Below, in pieces: positions 61,057 through 64,000 of a stretch of DNA of 64,000 nt. The stretch covers positions 62,001 to 126,000 of the forward strand of contig NZ_QLUW01000007.1 of NCBI RefSeq assembly GCF_003268025.1, given 5' to 3'. Below the pieces are notes generated by a model. It saw only the letters and a list, made by a program, of their open reading frames with translations. It had not been told where the DNA came from and ran no database searches. Both the position numbers and the translations under genes were made by a program. Origin of the DNA: Paenibacillus montanisoli. GTDB lineage: Bacteria > Bacillota > Bacilli > Paenibacillales > Paenibacillaceae. How positions within the stretch are numbered: the first letter of the stretch is position 1; each line of letters starts with the position of its first letter.

Positions 61057-61983
61057 ATGGAAGAACGCAACGGGAAGCTGGCGCTTTCCCAAAGTCCATA
61101 TGTGCTCATGCCGCTATTGCTGCTGCTGTGGGGGTCAGTGGCGGCGGTGAGCAAGCTGGTTCTGGCCAAGTTGGACAGCTATCAGGTGTTATTTTATATG
61201 AACGGTATCGGGGTGATCGTATTTGCCTGCATCGTGCCGTTTAAGGTGCGCTGGCGGGCGCTGGCCGCTTGGAAGAGGATGGACTTCGCGCTGCTTGCCG
61301 GATGCGGATTGTTCGCTTTTCTCTATGATTTTCTCTATTTGCAGGCTTTCGAGCGCATTCCCGCCGTGGAGGCTTCGATGCTCAATTATTTGTTTCCGAT
61401 CTTTATCGTCCTCTTCGCCATTCCCATGAATGGGGAAAAAATGAACCGGTATAAGCTGCTCTCCGTGCTGATGGGCTTCGCCGGTACCGTGCTGCTTATG
61501 ACCAAGGGAGATTTGGCCGCGTTTAAGCTGACCAACTGGGTAGGCGATGTGCTGGCGATACTGGCAGCGGTGAGCTGGGGGCTGTTTACCAACCTCGTGA
61601 AAAAGAACGAGAAGGATATGCTGATCAGCACCTTCTTGATTACGGTGGTCGCGTTCGTGCTGTCTGCCGCAGGCATGCTCGCGTATTCCCGGTTGACGCT
61701 GCCGAGCGCGGCCGATTTCGGAGGCGTCTTCTGGTTGAGCATGAGCAATATCGTGCTGGGTTTCTTCTTGTACTTCCGGGCCCTGCGTTATTCGCCGGCT
61801 TCCCTGATCGCTAGCTTTACCTTCTTCACGCCGTTCATTACGCTTCTCTTTATCGTGCTCCTGCTGGATGAGCGGCTCACGCTCATGGACGGCATCGCGG
61901 CGATGCTGATTTTGTCGAGCGTTCCCGTGCAGAAGCTCGGCACCGTGCTCGGGGCGGGCAGGAAGAAAGAAGCGTTGAATTAG
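61057..61983 (+). CDS. EamA/DMT-family transporter
   Basis: A 308-residue, ten-helix protein made of two EamA repeats (about 14-145 and 160-300): 'PLLLLLWGSVAAVSKLVLAK', 'LQAFERIPAVEASMLNYLFP', 'VSWGLFTNLVKKNEKDML', 'YFRALRYSPASLIASFTFFT'. Drug/metabolite exporters of this family carry amino acids, drugs or metabolites; the substrate is unknown. GAGGAGA precedes the ATG. A T-rich hairpin near 61990-62033 may terminate it. Confidence 0.9.
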   Translation: MEERNGKLALSQSPYVLMPLLLLLWGSVAAVSKLVLAKLDSYQVLFYMNGIGVIVFACIVPFKVRWRALAAWKRMDFALLAGCGLFAFLYDFLYLQAFERIPAVEASMLNYLFPIFIVLFAIPMNGEKMNRYKLLSVLMGFAGTVLLMTKGDLAAFKLTNWVGDVLAILAAVSWGLFTNLVKKNEKDMLISTFLITVVAFVLSAAGMLAYSRLTLPSAADFGGVFWLSMSNIVLGFFLYFRALRYSPASLIASFTFFTPFITLLFIVLLLDERLTLMDGIAAMLILSSVPVQKLGTVLGAGRKKEALN

Positions 61984-61989
61984 GAGGGT

Positions 61990-62033
61990 ATGAGCCGGGA
62001 GTCACCTATCAACCAGGCGGCTTCCGGTTTTTT
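61990..62033 (+). terminator. Probable terminator after the EamA gene
   Basis: An imperfect stem GCCGGGAGTC/GGCTTCCGGT followed by six T residues. Confidence 0.55.
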
Positions 62034-62132
62034 CGTTCCTATATTTGGCAGCCCGTATACCCGCGCTTTACGGCCTCTCTAAGCTTATAATAGTGGATGC
62101 TTGATAGAGTGAGAGAGGAAGTAGAAGCAACA

Positions 62133-64000
62133 ATGAGAAAGAGCAGGTTTGAAAAATGGCTGCTGCTTGTCGGCGCGGCTTTCATCGTATTCAATTCCGC
62201 AGGTGTGACCACAGCCCAGGCGGCTCCGGTTTATACACCGGCGGAGGAGGTATCGCTCGATACCGGCTCGTATATCGAGAAGCTGCAGTTCGATAATGAA
62301 CGGGGCTATCTCTATGCGACGGCATCGGAGACGAACCAGCTGTTGTTCATCAATCCTGATACGATGCGGATCGAGAAAAGCCTCTCCGTCGGCTCCCATC
62401 CGGGCGCCATGGATCAAGTCGGCAATAAGATGTACGTCGCGCTGGAAGGCGCAACGTTAATCGCCGTCGTGAATCTCGATACGAAGCAGGTCGAGAAGAC
62501 GATCGTGACGCAGGCGCAGCCGATGAGCGTTGCCGTGGACGGCAACGGCTTGTTCTATACGGAGGACGATTCGTGGGGAGATATACGCCGGATCGATTTG
62601 ACGGACGGCACGGACACTGTGATGGCCGACAAGGTTGGGCGGCTTGCGCTGGGCATTGACCGTTCCCGGCATGTTCTGTACGCAGGGGAGAGCCTATCGA
62701 GCTACAGACTGCACGCATTTAACTCGGTGACATTCGAGGAGCTATGGCTAATGAAGCCGGACATCGGCAGCGGTTATTCCTCTTCGCTCATCGTCGATCA
62801 AAGCGGCGTGTACTTCGGCAGCACGCAGGTTGATCCCGATCGGCAGCGGATCGTGTCCACCGCGGTCGGCGGCGAAGTGCTGGATGTCGACGGAGCCTTC
62901 ATCTATACGACGTCCGGCGTATATACGAAGAACGAGGGAGCGCAAGCCGCTTCGTATGCCGCATTGCCCCGGGGATCGGATGCGGAGGCTGACGGCAGCG
63001 GGCATGTTTTTAGCTACAGCGGGATTAATTCAAGAGCCATTGTGAAACGCACCTATAAACTCGACGCTGCGCAGAAGGCAGTCGAGGTGGACCGCGGCGC
63101 CGACTCGATGGCTTTTAACCATAAGTTGACGGGATGGGTGATGGGCGAGGGCGAAAAGTACCTGTATGCCATATCCGCGGAAGCGAATCGGCTCCTGCAA
63201 ATCGATACCGCAACCTTCACGGTAAAAGCGGACCGTTACGTCGGCTCGCAGCCGTCGGATATCGATTTCAGGGACGGAGTCCTGTATATTTCGCTGAAAG
63301 GCAGCACGCATATGGTCCGCATCGATACGAAGCGGGAGACGGATTTTATGGCCCCGCTCGATGAACTGGAGGTTGGCCTGCCGACGTTGGACATTGCCGC
63401 GGGGGCAAGCGATATCTACTACAGCATCGGCGGCTACGGATGGCTGAAGGTCCATGCATGGCGGGACGATGCGGCGTTCCCTTTTAAAGAATCGGTGTAT
63501 GAGCCGTCGTTAACGATGGGTCCGGACGGGAACACGTTGTGGATCGGCGAGACGGGGACAAGCGGCGGCGACCTCTACAAAGTCAACGTGGCTGCGAAGC
63601 AAATCCTGGACAAAACCGTAGAGGGCTACTCGTACGGAAACCGCGAACTGCCGCTTGACGGGGATATGGTGTACTATGCGGGACGAAGATTTTCGACCGG
63701 GGATTTAGGCCTTATCTACGGCGAGTACAAGGAGAAATACGAGTATTTCGCCCATCTGCTGTTCGCTAGAGGCAGCACGGTGATCGGCACGAAGGCCGTT
63801 TACAACCGGGATACGTTTAATCAGGCGCTGAAGCTGCCTTTCACGATCGTGTACGGATATGTGAAGAAGGATGGTTCCGTTCTGCTTTATGCAGAGGACG
63901 ATTTGACAAGCAAAGAGGGTCCGAACTATATCTTGTACCGGTTCGACGGCCTCGATTCGTTGAAGACGGCGATGGACAACCGGCTGCGTCCGCAGGAGGG
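62133..64000 (+). CDS. Secreted beta-propeller-like protein, 3' end beyond the window
   Basis: An open frame of at least 622 codons, still open at the window edge. Signal peptide about residues 1-31 (MRKSRFEKWLLLVGAAFIVF, cut after AQA). The mature part repeats the YVTN/NHL-like pattern 'LY-A----N-L--I---T--V---V-VGS-P--ID', for example 'GYLYATASETNQLLFINPDT', 'KYLYAISAEANRLLQIDTAT' and 'GNTLWIGETGTSGGDLYKVN'. These suggest a propeller of seven or more blades, often seen in surface proteins with C-terminal SLH domains. ATG 62133 follows GAGAGGAAG. Confidence 0.8.
   Translation, partial: MRKSRFEKWLLLVGAAFIVFNSAGVTTAQAAPVYTPAEEVSLDTGSYIEKLQFDNERGYLYATASETNQLLFINPDTMRIEKSLSVGSHPGAMDQVGNKMYVALEGATLIAVVNLDTKQVEKTIVTQAQPMSVAVDGNGLFYTEDDSWGDIRRIDLTDGTDTVMADKVGRLALGIDRSRHVLYAGESLSSYRLHAFNSVTFEELWLMKPDIGSGYSSSLIVDQSGVYFGSTQVDPDRQRIVSTAVGGEVLDVDGAFIYTTSGVYTKNEGAQAASYAALPRGSDAEADGSGHVFSYSGINSRAIVKRTYKLDAAQKAVEVDRGADSMAFNHKLTGWVMGEGEKYLYAISAEANRLLQIDTATFTVKADRYVGSQPSDIDFRDGVLYISLKGSTHMVRIDTKRETDFMAPLDELEVGLPTLDIAAGASDIYYSIGGYGWLKVHAWRDDAAFPFKESVYEPSLTMGPDGNTLWIGETGTSGGDLYKVNVAAKQILDKTVEGYSYGNRELPLDGDMVYYAGRRFSTGDLGLIYGEYKEKYEYFAHLLFARGSTVIGTKAVYNRDTFNQALKLPFTIVYGYVKKDGSVLLYAEDDLTSKEGPNYILYRFDGLDSLKTAMDNRLRPQE

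Overview
The window looks like a chromosomal segment of an aerobic, Gram-positive, spore-former-type Firmicute, most likely Paenibacillus or a close relative. This is an inference from gene content: two BceRS/BceAB-type peptide-sensing modules, an SLH-anchored glycosidase, a QoxABCD menaquinol oxidase, lipoproteins with Gram-positive lipoboxes, strong GGAGG ribosome sites, frequent GTG/TTG starts and moderate-to-high GC. There is no rRNA or tRNA gene to confirm it. No prophage, insertion sequence, CRISPR array or tRNA gene was seen.

Layout. 0-10 kb: two complete-looking Bce-type modules. In the first the regulator/kinase pair faces its ABC transporter. In the second all four genes run the same way. 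A DinB-family enzyme and a small aromatic-rich protein lie between them. 9.8-12.4 kb: an Rrf2 repressor, an NmrA-type reductase with a matching operator, and an AraC/GyrI-like regulator. 12.8-18.1 kb: a GH94 phosphorylase (probably for 1,2-beta-oligoglucans) behind a LacI-type operator, then a kinase/PhyH-dioxygenase pair. 18.1-20.3 kb: small proteins and a lipoprotein. 20.4-21.8 kb: gdhA. 22-25.7 kb: a heterodimeric ABC exporter. 25.7-33.5 kb: a hydroxyacid dehydrogenase, a lipoprotein, a tandem-cupredoxin protein, a GH26 mannanase, a monooxygenase-like protein and two alpha/beta hydrolases. 33.6-36.6 kb: a membrane protein, a frameshifted amino-acid permease and a non-coding stretch with three related palindromes. 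36.6-40.7 kb: a Fur-controlled siderophore ABC system. 40.8-46.3 kb: SLH-GH3 glycosidase, DUF5995 protein, LysR/ilvE pair. 46.9-50.9 kb: qoxABCD behind a perfect Fnr/Crp-type box. 51-57.3 kb: acetyltransferase, small membrane proteins, a STAND-ATPase/LuxR regulator, a repeat-containing secreted peptide, DUF2306 and DUF975 proteins. 57.4-62 kb: MarR/MFS drug-export pair, VOC protein, a broken DinB gene, a Fur-controlled HugZ-like protein and an EamA transporter. 62.1 kb to the end: a secreted beta-propeller-like protein cut by the window edge.

How it fits together. The region handles envelope stress and drug export (Bce modules, heterodimeric exporter, EmrB-type pump), iron (two Fur-box loci), glycans (GH94, GH26, GH3) and aerobic respiration (qox). 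Several regulators sit next to targets that carry matching palindromes (Rrf2, BceR-type, LysR, MarR). The least explained parts are the two FWFYP-motif small proteins with their LSm-like neighbour, the palindrome cluster at 35.8-35.9 kb, and the tandem-cupredoxin protein.
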